Below, one piece after another: positions 1-12,065 of a stretch of DNA of 64,000 bases; position 1 is the stretch's first letter, and every line of letters starts with the position of its first letter. The stretch is from contig JAPTYO010000008.1 in the NCBI GenBank assembly GCA_036873135.1, positions 37,456,819-37,520,818 on the forward strand, written 5' to 3'. Source of the DNA: Clarkia xantiana subsp. parviflora. Its lineage: Eukaryota > Streptophyta > Magnoliopsida > Myrtales > Onagraceae. Both the position numbers and the translations under genes were made by a program. Under the pieces are notes generated by a model. It saw only the letters and a list, made by a program, of their open reading frames with translations, searched no databases and was not told where the DNA came from.

Positions 1-115
1 GCCAAACTCTTCGTTCAAGGCTAAGGGTGGGAGAGTCGTTTTACCGACTACTTCTTTTCGTTTATTTAACTCATCCATAGATTTATATATCTTATGGACC
101 ATTCATTTAAGTTGT
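1..115 (-). mobile_element. Inverted fragment of copia internal region
   Basis: Bases 1-73 are the exact reverse complement of 4875-4947 inside copia element A. From 74 to about 115 the match continues but is clearly diverged, and beyond that it stops. On the minus strand the segment is an open frame containing ELNKRKEVVG and ending in LNEEFG then TAA. Element A keeps the same frame here, so this is probably the end of a coding stretch of the family. The copy continues to the left of the window. Confidence 0.8.
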
Positions 116-439
116 CGCTTTTAATGCCAAGGTTGATATTCTAATTAGATTGTAGTCCGCTATCATTTAAGCTGCGTTCAACAAATATACGAGAAATAAG
201 GATCCCAATAACGACAGATTTCACGGATCAATAATTACAACTAAGCAAAGAAAGTCACATATATATATATGGCAGGAAGTCTTCACCACTTTGAGCAGTC
301 TACATGAAAATTAATTCAAGAATTGAATTATGTCAGATGTTTTTGCATCAATTAAAACGTGTAACCGTCTTATGTATTGTGGTAAACGAGGCGTACCTTT
401 TACGGCACATGAATCAACAGTGGTTGTCGCACTGGATCA
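116..439. other. No recognisable gene
   Basis: AT-rich sequence between the inverted copia fragment and the unrecognised minus-strand reading frame. It contains a short (TA)n stretch near 260-270. I see no coding or RNA signal; by position it may be decayed interior of the same inverted element. Confidence 0.5.
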
Positions 440-868
440 TCATTTAGACCTTTTGTTGGGTTTAGCCAAACAATTCCGAAGTCCAGCAAATCTGGTCAAC
501 GACACATCAGGAAGTTTGGAGATATTTCTATCTTTATGGTCGGCATCATACAAGTCTATTGTTGTTTTAATTGCTGTGATCAGACGTGTAAGTCCTCTAT
601 CATCAGCAAACCATGAAAGATGAAACATGTCTATCACCTTCCGAATTTCTGCCCATTCATCTGCGGAGTCTAGAACGGTTTCTATCCCATTCTCCTTGCA
701 TATAATTTCATGGTACGAGGCCATTAATTCTCTTTCTTCAGCCGCCTTTCCCTTGCCATAGCGAAGGTGTAAGGTGCACCAAAGATGCAATGCGCTCCTT
801 TTGACGATGCTTTCTTCCGTTTCAGTTGTAATATGCGAGCAAATAATCTCGCGTGTTTTTTGATCCCT
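440..868 (-). pseudogene. Unrecognised truncated open reading frame
   Basis: About 143 codons are open on the minus strand, starting at the edge of copia element A and ending at a stop at 440. The apparent ATG (875-877) lies inside the A LTR, so the true N-terminus has been lost. The predicted protein is mixed and charged, with no low-complexity tract, signal peptide or membrane segment. It has a WFADDRGLTRLI segment and a basic tail ending PNKRSK. I do not recognise the family. It lies upstream, on the same strand, of the inverted copia fragment at 1-115, so it could be gag-like coding of a less decayed relative, or host gene sequence hit by element A. No neighbour clarifies its role. Confidence 0.4.
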
Positions 869-870
869 CC

Positions 871-1430
871 ATAACATATGGTGACGTGGCGCCGTAATAG
901 GAGCCCGTTAATTAAGGAAATTACCTAAGTTAATTTGGTAATTGTCATATTGGGCTAATTGGGCCAAACCCAATTAGTAATTGACAAGGGAGGACCAAAA
1001 TGGGCCTCCCCCTTATTATGCATGGTTCAGCCGAAACCCTAGTACCACATTGGTTGGAGTTGCCTTTTGGCAACCCACCCAATACTATATATAGGGGTGA
1101 CTCCTAAGGGTTTAAACACACAATAATAACAAGGATCTCCATTGAGAACACTTGTTTCCCTTAGTCTATATTTTCGGCACCATCATCATCAAGTCCAAGG
1201 TTCCAGCTCCGTTGAAGAATCGATCAGAGGTCTTGTTGTGGAGCTACATCGCGTGGGACTTCTTCTAACGAAGAACTTGCACGTGGTTCCGACCGGAGGA
1301 TCAGAACTCCCTCCACATCGTTCTTGGGCAGGAAAGCTAAAAGGTATGTGTACTAATTCCGCTGCGTAGATTAGATTTCTTGCTAGTACACGTTTAGCAT
1401 TCCATTGTATTACGTCCCCGTAATCCAACA
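871..1430 (+). repeat. 5' LTR of element A
   Basis: About 560 bp, matching the 3' LTR at 8493-9026. It ends in CCGTAATCCAACA directly before the primer site. The first bases are eroded (ATAACATATGG against TGTTAGCATATGG). A TATA box (TATATATA, 1086-1093) fits the U3/R promoter. Confidence 0.88.
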
Positions 1431-1431
1431 G

Positions 1432-1443
1432 TGGTATCAGAGC
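1432..1443 (+). promoter_or_regulatory. Primer-binding site of element A
   Basis: TGGTATCAGAGC, complementary to the 3' end of initiator methionine tRNA, lies one base after the LTR. This is the usual primer for plant copia reverse transcription. Confidence 0.9.
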
Positions 1444-1444
1444 C

Positions 1445-4400
1445 TAGTTAGGAGTTCTTAAATTTTTTTAATAAACTGATGTTCTTGAATCTATGAAAAA
1501 TTCGAAATTTTTAGGTTGATGAACATCAATATGTGTTCCGAAATTTTCAACATGAAATCATGTGTTTGATCTTTAAAAATTAAATTTTTCGAAATTTATG
1601 TGTTTTTGAGGATCAAAACCGAAAATTTTGTTATGTATTTGAGTTTGATGTTCATAATCTTCAAAAACACCATGATTTTTATCAAGAACACAATTTGGAT
1701 TCTTGATCTAGGTAGTATTTGATCTTAAAATTTGACAACTTTTCCAACTTTTAGTGATTGTGCCGAAAACCCTAGGGGTATTTTAGGTAAAAAAAATTAA
1801 TTTTCTTGGTCACCAAGTTATTAAAATTTCGGCACAAATAATTTAATATATATGTTGCTATTTTTTAAATTTTACTAATAGGTAACTATATATCTACAAG
1901 TTGGAAAATATGGATAGGTTTATAATATAATATTGTAAAAGATATTAACTATCAATATATATAGTTAAAGATATGGTTAATATATATTGATAGATTTAAT
2001 TACTATATAAGATTAAGAAAATATATTGTCTACATATTTTAATCCCTAAAAGATATATTTGACAATATTTTATATATATATATATATATAACCGGCCAAA
2101 ATATATATTAATATATATATATTTATATTGTTGATTGATTGACATCTTAAAGATAGAATCTTGACAATATTCATATATATATATATATGTGCCGAATGCT
2201 ATATATATATATAAGCATTATTGGAAATTATTTTTAAATAATTATTATTTCTTGAAGGCTAAGTTGAGTTTTTAGTGGACATTAAAACACTACTTAGCCC
2301 ACAAGAATAATTCGGCCGAACCCTAGGGTTTAAGGGAGGGCCGGTCCAATTGCTAAACCGAAACAGGTTAAACCAATCCGGGTTTTCTTAATCGGGTCGG
2401 GTCGGACCATAGTAACTAAATTGAACCTAACTAACCGGTTTTGAGTGATAAACCGAACCACTATCTTATTTTATTGAACCGTTTCGGACCAAACAGTAAT
2501 TTTTAAAATCAGACAGAGTTGAACCGGATTAAAATTTGGACCGAACCACTTTAAAATTTTTGGAAATTTTAAATTGTTCAATAAAATAGGATGTCAAATT
2601 TAAATCCAAAATGTTTTCGAACTTTAAAATTAGCCTAAACAGTTCTCTTAGGGTTTGTGTTTTAATACACGGCTTCAATCAAAACCCTAATGCCTGGTTT
2701 CGATTATGGGGATGGATCTCGGACTTGCATGTTTTTGGGACTGGACTAAATTAGTGGGCTGATTTGCAATTGTTTACTTTCTGCATCATATATTTTGATA
2801 TAATTAGAACTGTCATCTTGACTTAGTCAAGCTAGCTGGATATTATATTGCGAGCATTGAGCTCTGGGATTTAAATATATGGTTTGCGCAATAGGATAAA
2901 CATGCTATGCTGATTGAAAGTTCCTAGAATCCATGTCTAGAAATTCGCATGATTGATTGTAAGCATGAATTACAAAACAACCCCTAATATTTTCAAAGCG
3001 TTTTATAAAACCGAAAATTCCAGTCGCCAATTATGCATGATGTGTGCGGATATTGCATGTTTTGACGCGTATGCTAGGATGTTCACAATAGAACGCATGT
3101 GATAATTTACTTTACGTAGAATTATGTATGCTAGGAACATTAGACGCATGACGCGTAAGCATGTTGTGTTCGATATTTATGGCATGGTATGATGATTTGC
3201 TAGATGTAGTATAATTATAAATATGCATGCGTAAATTATCGGATAATTTTACAAAATCATAAGGGCCTTGGGAAAGCCAAGATCGGATATGCTTATTTGA
3301 AAATTCCAGTTCCGGTAATTTGCAATAGAATAACCGTTTTCAAAAGACTGATCTATTAGATTGAAAACGACAATAGTGTGAATTCTTTCACGACACCCCC
3401 TTCCTCGGTTTACTGAAGGTTGGTTTGGTTTAGTGACTGAAGAATCACTATTCGTCGTATTCCATCATAATAGATAATCCGATGTTTGCAATTCTTTCAA
3501 AATGTTGTTGTTTTCCTGAATTAGCATAATTATCAATGTATTAGTTTTCATGGCTAAGTCGGTACGCTTCTATGAACCTTGCAATCTTGAATGTATAAAA
3601 TTATGATGAACATAAGGAATATGTATTGGACTCCTCTCTGCTACGATTCCGAAAAGCGGAGAGGACAACTACGAATGAATATGATAGTTCGTATGATTTT
3701 GATAATGAGAGATAAACGTGATAGTTTATTTACCTAGAATTGGAGTAGGTTCTTTGATAATCTGAATGCATATGTGGTGATACATTCAACCCTGGTTAAA
3801 GGGGGTTGAATAAGACTTCAATTGCAACCAGACAGTGTCAAAGCTTGGTGTTCCTTTGCATCTGCCTCGGTAGAAGCAAGGATGCTAAAGCTAGAAATGT
3901 TTCGGTTGAATGTGATGTTCTTTTCTTTATCCATGGATTTCGGTGAAAAATCCGTTCAAGACCTTCGCAATAGAAGGTCAACATGGAAAAGATGTATAAG
4001 GTTGCCTTACATTGACATGATTCTATAACCTTGAGTCTAGTTAAGCAAAGGAACCAAGGCAGTGAAGCGACAACCTTCTCAGCTCACCACAAGAGATCAT
4101 CTGAAGTCAAGTGTGATTCATATATCATGAAGTGAACTAGACCATAAAAAGGTTTTATACGATAATTCGATGGGTCAAACCCCGTTATTAAAGTGCGTCT
4201 AAAACGCGCCTCGTATGACATGTATATAAAGCCGTGAAACGCTTTATTTGAACACAAAATGTTTGATATGATTCACTAGTGAATTTAATCAGATGTGATG
4301 CTCAACATGACTTAAAGTTCAGATATGTATGGAACGAACATGAGACTTTCATATCAAGAACCCTACTATTGTCATTTATCGTTCGTTGTTCGTCTGAATT

Positions 4401-5930
4401 ACTAAATTTTTTTGGTTATTTTGAAATTTGGAGATATTGAATAAAGAAATTGTTGCACGATTTAAATCACAATTTTCTTATCAATTTAACGTTCCGGTCA
4501 AAGGGAATGATCCGAAACGATAATTCAAACCTACGGGTTAGAACCAAAATTTCGGCGTGGTCGAATAAGACGAAATGATTCACATACTCTGTCATCTCAG
4601 TCAGGTCAAACTGAACTGAATAAATCCATCGATCGCGTAGTTCTAAAATGGCAGACCGACTTAACTCATCTTGTTTGTTAGTACTCTATTAAATGACATT
4701 CCGAAATAATGTACATGTAAAACCGATTTGATTTTAAATTTGGAAACGAAATGATTTAAACCACGGGATAAACTGGTTTTAGGTGCCAGGCGCGCGTGTA
4801 CCTCGAAAGACGGAACACATCGTTTCAAAGCGAACGCTTAAATGCATAGCCCTTGAGATGAATAAGTCTCTGGGTGAGTTAAATAAACGAAAAGAAGTAG
4901 TCGGTAAAACGACTCTCCCACCCTTAGCCTTGAACGAAGAGTTTGGCTAAAAAGCATTCATTAAAACACTTCAATAAACAAAGCTTAGAATTACATAATG
5001 TTAGATTTACACATTAATTGTTCCTGCGGGATGATATTAATTTAACTCACATTAATGTAAAACACTATGTTCTGACAAAATCGCTTAACACGTTACCATA
5101 AAAGCTAATTAATGATTCGGGTAAAACCTTATCACAAAGACGCATTAATTTGCGCATTAAAACGAGTATTCATTAAGAGTACGCACTACTCGCGAAAAAT
5201 ACGAGTTTTAAAATTAGTTTGGAACAATGGTTTTGTGGATAAACATGACACATTATAAAGGTTTGAGGATGAATTTCCAACGCTTTGCAGAACGAAACAA
5301 GCTAGTACTGATTGAGTTAACAGATGGTTGATGGAGATTCTCAGGTCCCTCTTACTTCGAGTGGGAGAATTGATATAGCATAAGTGATTGATTTGGTAAA
5401 TGATGATGGAAACGTCTTCATAATAAATCCAGTGAGAGGGCTCACTCCCCCTCACACATAATCATCACTAAATTTCAAAATGCGAATGAAGTCGGACCTG
5501 ATAATCATGATAATGAACTATTTCAACTATCCATTTTTTCTAGTGGGAGTGGAATAACCAACTTGGTTCCAGATCCTAGTGATCGAGGAATACATCTCGG
5601 AGGTAAAAACCCGAGACCGATAGGATATTCCAAGTAAGTTCAACCACCACCATTGTTCCCAGTGGGAGTAATGCCCCGATAAGAAGCATTATTCCGAGTG
5701 GGAGTAACGATCGGACTAAAACATGGGATTAACGTGCCTAGACATAGTCAAAGGCAACGAACTTCTCTCGAGAAGTGTCCCATCAAATAAGATGTGTTAC
5801 ACATCTTGGTATTCGTTCTTGAACCAGCAACGGTTCATCAAGCAAAGGAATGACCTCAAACGAGGGAATAGAGGAAAACAATGGAGGATGAAATTGCCTA
5901 AATAAGAACTAATTCGTTTTTAGTCTTTAG
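1445..5930 (+). other. Long decayed leader of element A
   Basis: About 4.5 kb without a convincing reading frame. The first part (to about 3120) matches element D. It includes AT-rich tracts with (TA)n near 2070-2110 and 2170-2215, then a stretch rich in CCGAAC/CGGGTCGG near 2330-2560. The 73-bp block shared in inverse with the window start is at 4875-4947. From about 5500 the text resembles decayed integrase-to-RT linker. Gag is expected here but is not recognisable. Confidence 0.6.
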
Positions 5931-7364
5931 TTGATTTATTTGTTAACCACAGAACTAGAAAGTGAAATCTTAGAATTCACTTCTGGTGGAAATTTCGAGT
6001 GGTGCAAAACTCGAATAATTGCAAAAGGATATACCCAAATTCACAGAGTGAAATTTGATAAAGACGGACTCACCGGCTATGCGTTACACCATAGTCAGGG
6101 CTGTCCTTGCCCATGACTGCAAGTCTCGAACTTGAGCATGCATCAAATGGACATTAAAACCAAACCTCTCCAAGTAAAACTGGAGAAAGAGATCTATATG
6201 GAGCAGCCGGAGAGTTTCATTACCCCTGGCAAAGAACGAAAAGTTTGCAAACTCCAAAGATCTATACACGGTCTTAAACAATCGTCTCGACAATGGTATC
6301 GCAGATTCCATGAAGAAATCGTTGGAAATGGATTCGTGAATCTTCACAAGGATCCTTGTGTATACGCTAAGACCTCTGGGTCTAAGTATGTCATCATAAC
6401 ACTATACGTGGATGATATACTCATTGTTGCGAACGATATGAGTTTCATGAATAAATCAAAGTCCTGGTTAGCATCAGCATTCGAGATGAAAGACAAGGGA
6501 GAGGCCACGTACATCTTAGGCATCAAAATTGCCCCAGATCGTGCCGCCCGGAGATTATGTCTATCTCAGGAATCATATATCAACAAACTGTTGAATAGAT
6601 TCAGAATGCTGGATGCTAAACCCGTGGATACGCCGGTTGTGTTCGGGTGCGCGCTATCGAAGCGTGATGGCCCGAAAAACCAGCAGGAGCGTGAACAGAT
6701 GAAGAATGCAGAGTATCTGAGCATGGTAGGGAGTCTAATGTATGCCATGCTCTGTACTCGGCCAGACATCTGTTACGTTGTGGGCCTAGTAGCAAGATTC
6801 CAATCAGATCCTAGTTATCAATATCTAAAGGCCGTAAAACGAATTATCAGATATCTGAAAGGTACTGCCGATTACGTTCTGTGTTATGAGGGTGATCGGC
6901 TCGAATTGACCGGTTATAGTGACGCAGACCACGGTGGCGATATGGATGATCGTATGTCCACCACAGGAGGAGCTAATGCTGCCATATCATGGGTAAGCAA
7001 GAAGCAATCTTGTGTCGCACTTTCCACAATGGAATCAGAATTCGTTGCCCTCTCCAAAAACGCACAAGAAGCGGTCTGGCTGAAAAGGCTTCTTACTGCA
7101 TTAATTGGCACCGATAAGAAGAGTAAACCTGTGAAGGTGTACTCCGACAGTCAGGCGGCCATTGCGGTAGTTAAGAATCCAAAGTACCATATAGGACTAA
7201 ACATATTGATGTGAAATACAATTATGCTAGGTCGGTTCTGGAAGACAATATAATCGCTTTAGAATACTTGGCTACAGACAATATGGTCGCAGACCCTTTA
7301 ACTAAGCCGTTACGTAGGAAGATTTTTGAAAAGCACGTAAAACTGCTTGGATTACGTAGGGCTT
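5931..7364 (+). pseudogene. Copia reverse transcriptase-RNase H remnant (A)
   Basis: This encodes the RT and RNase H part of a copia polyprotein, which copies element RNA into DNA in virus-like particles. The frame 6132-7214 (360 codons) shows EQPESFITPG, KLQRSIHGLKQ, the catalytic YVDD (codons 92-95), the connection motif GSLMYA..CTRPDICY, and RNase H landmarks GYSDADHGGD and ALSTMESEFVALS. A frameshift near 7200 moves the end of RNase H to another frame (ADPLTKPL then KLLGLRR, stop near 7364). The N-terminal RT part, with AKGYTQIH at about 6030, is in a different frame. The usual AFLNG after the first catalytic Asp is replaced by unrelated residues, so the enzyme is dead. Element C (13169-14331, minus) carries a close relative. 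Confidence 0.88.
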
Positions 7365-8492
7365 AAACTGTGTGGCCTGTAAAAGTGATAACATTTTGAC
7401 ATTTGAAATTATGTTTCAATTGAATAAAAGAATTGCAATTTGAGTTTATGATTTATCGACGTCATAATGATTAACAACATCAGATTTTACGGTCAATAAA
7501 CTAAGTTGTAGGAAGAAGTAAAATTCTTCCACCAAAATTATGTCGAATGTGAACCTTGCCTCGTCACACAGGCACGGTCATCTTGTAAGGAGAGAGTGAC
7601 CTCTACCATAACAAGATTGGCTAAGAATCAGGGGGTAAACCTGATTAAGCAAAACGATAACATTGTCACGCTTAACAGCATGACTTAATCTTCGTCTTGT
7701 AAATCGCCGAGTTGGACTTTGTCCATCACTATATCACATTCAAGGCCGGATGAGAGATTCTGCGATAGCATTATTGACATATCCCATCCCTGGTTTTACC
7801 AGGTGTGCTATCAACGCGTGCTTCATACTGCGCGTGTCATATGCGACCACGGGGTCATGCTCGGTTGTGCTAGCTAGAATCCTTGTGATTCAAAGGGCGC
7901 ATACTTTTTCACCTTGAGCGTGTGATTGATCCCGGATGTCTTATGAAGAGGCATCCAAAGTATCCTCATGGACTCAGAACTTATACCTAAGGTCTGGTTC
8001 AATGCTCGCTTCCCGGCGTACGAGCGTAGTGCTAAAGAAAACGGCCAAGTGACCACGTCTTGGAAACCGGTTGAGTCAGACTAAGGGTATAAGCGATGGG
8101 GATGGTCAAGTTCACCTTTAATTCACCGACTCTCGTGTTCACTAGATGGCCGCCAACCGGATATTAGTTGAAGGTTGTGAGCACTTGTACGGATGCCCTG
8201 GAGAAGTATTCCTTTGTGGAAAACTGGGCAATTGGAAAATTAACAGTTGACCAAGGATACAGTGCGGTACATAGTTTTATTTCAAACAGGTTTGGTTCAT
8301 GAAAGGGAATGAACGTTCTGCAGGCGCTACAATACTCCTAACAGATGAGTAGCACGATGCCCGTCGTATCCGTAGGTCGCACAACAAGCCTCGTATGAAC
8401 TATTCGGAGACGAACACTGAAGACTGAGATGTTGATACTATTGCGTAACCGTACAGATCAACGAGCACCCTCTCATTCCGGCGAGTGGGAGC
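7365..8492 (+). other. Conserved 3' non-coding region of element A, with PPT
   Basis: About 1.1 kb between the pol stop and the 3' LTR, with no reading frame over 65 codons. Recognisable relatives occur at 12066-13168 (C, inverted), 43322-44490 (I, inverted) and 18296-18595 (E, the last 300 bp), so it is a constant part of this family. It ends in a purine-rich tract, GCGAGTGGGAGC (8481-8492), at the LTR start, the likely plus-strand primer. Confidence 0.7.
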
Positions 8493-9026
8493 TGTTAGCA
8501 TATGGTGATGTGGCGCCGTAATAGGAGCCCGTTAATTAAGGGAATTACCTAATTTAATTAGGTAATTGTCAATATGGTCTAATTGGGCCAAATCCAATTA
8601 GTAATTGACAAGGGAGGCCCAAAATTGGGCCTCCCCCTTATACATGCAATTCGGCCGGCCACCCTATACCACATTGGTTGGAGCTGCCATTTAGCAACTC
8701 CACCAATACTATATATAGGGGTGTCTGCTAAGGGTTTATTCACTCATTTATAATAACAATGATCTCCATTGAGAACATTTGTTTCCCTTAGTCTAAAATT
8801 CGGCACCATCACATCTGGTCTGAGGTTCCATCTTCGTTGAAGAATCGATTAGAGGTATTATTTTGGAGCTACATCGCGTGGGACTTCTTCTATTAAAGAA
8901 CTTGCACGTGGTTCCGACCGGAGGATCAGAACTCCCTCCACATGTGTACTAATTCTGCTGCATAGATTAGATTTCTTGCTAGTACACGTTTAGCATTCCG
9001 TAGTATTACGTCCCCGTAATCCAACA
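8493..9026 (+). repeat. 3' LTR of element A
   Basis: 534 bp from TGTTAGCATATGG to CGTAATCCAACA, matching 871-1430 with a small internal deletion before the end (the 5' copy has extra bases around 1316-1345). It abuts inverted leader sequence at 9027 with no intervening host DNA. Confidence 0.9.
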
Positions 9027-9230
9027 GGCCCAACCCGACCCGACTTGGTAGACCCGATTAAGAAAACACGTATTGGTTTTTACCCGCTCCAGTTTAGCAA
9101 TTAGACCGGCCCATAAACACTAGGGTTCGGACGAAATATGTCTTGTGGGCTAAGTAGGGTTTTTAAAGTCCACTAAAAACTTAACTTAGCCACCAAGAAA
9201 TATTAATTATATAAAATAAATTCCAATATT

Positions 9231-9300
9231 GCATATATATATATATATATATATATATAATTCGGCACACACACACACACATATATATATATATAATGTC
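9231..9300. repeat. (TA)n/(CA)n microsatellite
   Basis: A (TA)n run of about 11 units, a GTGTGTG-type stretch read here as cacacaca, then another (ta)n run, in the leader of B. The same place in A and D also carries TA repeats of other lengths. Confidence 0.85.
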
Positions 9301-10009
9301 AAGATTCTATCTTTAAGATGTAAATAAATCAACAATATATGTATATATATAAAATATTCGGCACCTATATATATGTATATATTTATTATTGTCAAATATA
9401 TCTTTAGGGATTAAAATATGTAGACAATATATTTTCTTAATCTTATATAGTAACTAAATCTATCAATATATATTAACCATGTCTTTAACTATATATATTG
9501 ATAGTTAATATCTATTTCAATATTATATTGTGAACCTATCCATATTTTCCAACTTATAGATATATAGTTACCTATTAATAAAATTTAAAAAGGGCAACCT
9601 ATATCTTTTAATATTTGAGCCGAATTTTAATGACTTGGTGACCAAGAATTTTTTTTACCTAAGATACCCCTAGGGTTTTCGGCACAAACATGTAAAATTG
9701 GAAAAGTTGTCAGATTTTAAGATCAAACCCTAACTTGATCATGAATCCAAAAGGTGTTCTTGATAAAACTCATGGTGTTCTTGAAGATCAAGAACATCAA
9801 ACTTAAATTCGAACATAAAATTCGGTTTTGATCTACAAAAACATGTAAATTTCGAAAAATTTAAGTTTTAAAAGATGAAACACATGAAATTTACTTAAAA
9901 ATTTCGGATTAATCATGGTGTTCATGAACATGAAAATTTCGGATTTTTTAAAAACTCAAGAACATCAGTTTAAAAATGTTAAGAACTCCTAACCATGCTC
10001 TGATAATAG

Positions 10010-10602
10010 TGTTGGATTACGGGGACGTAATACTACGGAATGCTAAACGTGTACATGCAAGTAATCTAACTACGCAGCGGAATAGTGACACATACCTTTT
10101 AGCTTTCCTGCCCAAGAACGTCGTGGAGGGAGTTATAATCATCCGGTCGGAACCACGTACAAGTTCTTCGTAAGAAGAAGTCCTACGCGGTGTAAGCTCC
10201 ACAACAAAGCCTCTGATCGATTCATCAACGGGGACAAAACCTCGGACTAAGATGTGCCGAAAATCTCAACTAAGGGGGTGTGAGGGTTTATCTCAAGTTC
10301 ATCAATAGAGGTACTTCTTATTATGAATGATGTGTAAACCCCTTAGGGTTGGTATAAACCCTTAGGTGAGTCCCCTATATATAGGATTTGTGGAGTGGAC
10401 AAAAGTACAGTCCAACCAATGTGGGACTAGTTTCGGCCGAACCTATGCTATTAAAGGGGAGGCCCAATTTTGGGCCTCCCTTGTCAATTAGGGATTGAGT
10501 TTGGCCTAATTACCCTAATGTGACAATTACCTAATTAACTTAGGTAATTTCTGTAGCATTAACGGGCTACCAATTACGGCGCCACGTCACCATATGCTAA
10601 CA
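10010..10602 (-). repeat. LTR of copia copy B
   Basis: 593 bp, on the plus strand from TGTTGGATTACGG to CATATGCTAACA, the reverse complement of the A-type LTR. It holds a TATA-like tract (plus-strand CCTATATATAGG at about 10373) in the inverted direction. Confidence 0.88.
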
Positions 10603-11460
10603 GCCTTATCATATTTCAGAGTTGTCTTTTTGGATCTTCCCCTTTTCGGTTGTAAGGGTGTAAGGGTTGTCCTTATTGATCTTCCTCTTTTCATATGTAA
10701 GGGTTGTCGATCGCCTGATCATATTTCAGAGTTGTATTTTTGGATCTTCCCCTTTTTGGTTGGAATGGTGGCCCTATGGGTCTTATTTCCCTTTTCGGTT
10801 GTAAGGGTTGTCCTTATCTTCCTCTTTTCATATGTAAGGGTTGTCGATCGCCTTATCATATTTCGGAGTTGTCTTTTTGGATCTTCCCCTTTTCGGTTGG
10901 AAGGGTGGTCCTATGGTTCTTATGTCCCTTTTCGGTTGTTAGGGTTGTACTTATAGATCTTCCTCTTTCTATATGTAAGGGTTGTTGATCGCCTTACAAT
11001 ATTTCAGAGATGTCTTTTTGGATCTTCCCCTTTTCGGTTGGAAGGGTGGCCCTATGGGTCTTATGTCCCTTTTCGGTTGTAAGGGTTGTCCTTATAGATC
11101 CTCATCTTTTCATCTATAAGGGTTGTCAATCGCCTTATCATATTTCAGGGTTGTCTTTTTGGATCTTCCCCTTTTCGGTTGGAAGGGTGGCCCTATGGGT
11201 CTTATGTCCCTTTCCGGGTTTAAGGGTTGTTCTTATAGATCTTCCTCTTTCCATATATAAGGGTTGTCGATTGCCTTATCTTATTTCAGAGTTGTATTTT
11301 TGGATCTTCCCCTTTTCGGTTGGAAGGGTGGCCCTATGGGTCTTATGTCAATTTTCAGTTTTAAGGGTTGTCCTTATAGATCTTCCTCTTTCCATATGTA
11401 AGGGTTGTCGATCGCCTTATCATATTTCAGAGTTGTCTTTTTGGATCTTCCCCTTTTCGT
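10603..11460. repeat. Minisatellite, about 141-bp period, 6 copies
   Basis: The block GCCTTATCATATTTCAGAG recurs at about 10603, 10711, 10851, 10990, 11132, 11273 and 11415, giving six units of about 140 bp (the first is shorter). Each unit contains GGATCTTCCCCTTTTCGGTTG and GGGTGGCCCTATGGGTCTTATGTCCC. Long reading frames across it (10594-10956, 11010-11462) come from repeated stop-free units and I do not call them genes. The GGTGGCCCT.TGGGTCTTATGTCCC core recurs, inverted, in the array of element M at 46455-47080, so this is probably the 3' array of a lost Tat-type gypsy element. Confidence 0.85.
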
Positions 11461-11476
11461 GAGGCGTTGTCATGCA

Positions 11477-12065
11477 TGTAGGATTATGGTGATTAATCAT
11501 GCAAGAAGAAACCCTAGGTACGTGCTAGGTAACTAGTTACGCAGCGGAAGAAAGTGCACATACCTTTTACCTTTCTTGCAGCCCAAGATCTTCGAGGGGA
11601 GTACTCGATCCACCGACCGGTACCCCGTAGAGGTTCATGTTAGAGAAGCCCTACATGCTTTGATCTTCACAGCAAAGCCTCCTTCGATTCTCGCGGGATG
11701 GATCTTCTTGGAGTAAATTGCTCGTCGCTATTTGGCACCTCCTTGGTGTGAGGTTCGGCCGGCTTAGGTTAGGGACTAGGAGGGAGGGTTTTAATCTCAA
11801 CACTCAGGAGGAGAAATTAGCACTTAAGAAGTCACCCCAAGGTCCCTATATATAGGAGTAGAGGTGGGAAAATCCCACCTCCTTACTCCTCTAGGTCGGC
11901 GCCGAACCCATGTATGTTGGAGGCCTAATTTTGGGCATCCCATGTCACATGGGATTTTAGGCCTAGCCCAAAATCCCTAATGTGACCCATTCTTAATTTA
12001 TAAGATTAATGGTCTTTAATTAATGGGCTACCAATTAAGGCGGCCCATATCTCCAAATGCTAATA
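11477..12065 (-). repeat. 3' LTR of copia copy C
   Basis: About 589 bp, similar in plan to the other LTRs (TTACGCAGCGGAAG, a gcaaagcct box, a TATATATAGG box near 11850, a 3' GCTAATA) but more diverged. The plus-strand sequence after it, GCTCCCACTCGCCGG, is the complement of the polypurine tract. Confidence 0.78.

Larger units (their letters stand above)
871..9026 (+). mobile_element. Copia-type LTR retrotransposon A
   Basis: A full-length but decayed Ty1/copia element. It has matching LTRs (871-1430 and 8493-9026), an initiator-Met-type primer-binding site just after the 5' LTR, a degenerate RT-RNase H region, and a purine-rich tract before the 3' LTR. Gag, protease and most of integrase cannot be recognised in the 4.5 kb between primer site and RT. 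No target duplication is visible: the left flank is a broken reading frame and the right flank is inverted DNA of the same family. So this is not a simple single insertion. The element cannot be autonomous. Confidence 0.85.
9027..10602 (-). mobile_element. Inverted 5' part of a second copia copy (B)
   Basis: On the minus strand this reads as LTR (10602 to 10010), a changed primer site, then about 980 bp of leader matching element A from 1431 to roughly 2420. Pol and the 3' end are missing. The leader joins the 3' LTR of A directly at 9026/9027. The primer site is altered (TATTATCAGAGC on the minus strand against TGGTATCAGAGC in A). It probably arose by insertion of A into B or by recombination between inverted copies. 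Confidence 0.8.

Noticed and set aside
440..868. Old viral insert
   Set aside because: No viral motif can be recognised; kept as an unrecognised frame.
2330..2560. Interstitial telomere repeat
   Set aside because: CCGAAC-rich text is irregular and does not match the plant telomere unit TTTAGGG.
10594..11462. Long frames with repeated hydrophobic text, like a membrane repeat protein
   Set aside because: They are read from a 141-bp minisatellite; unit lengths vary and frames break.
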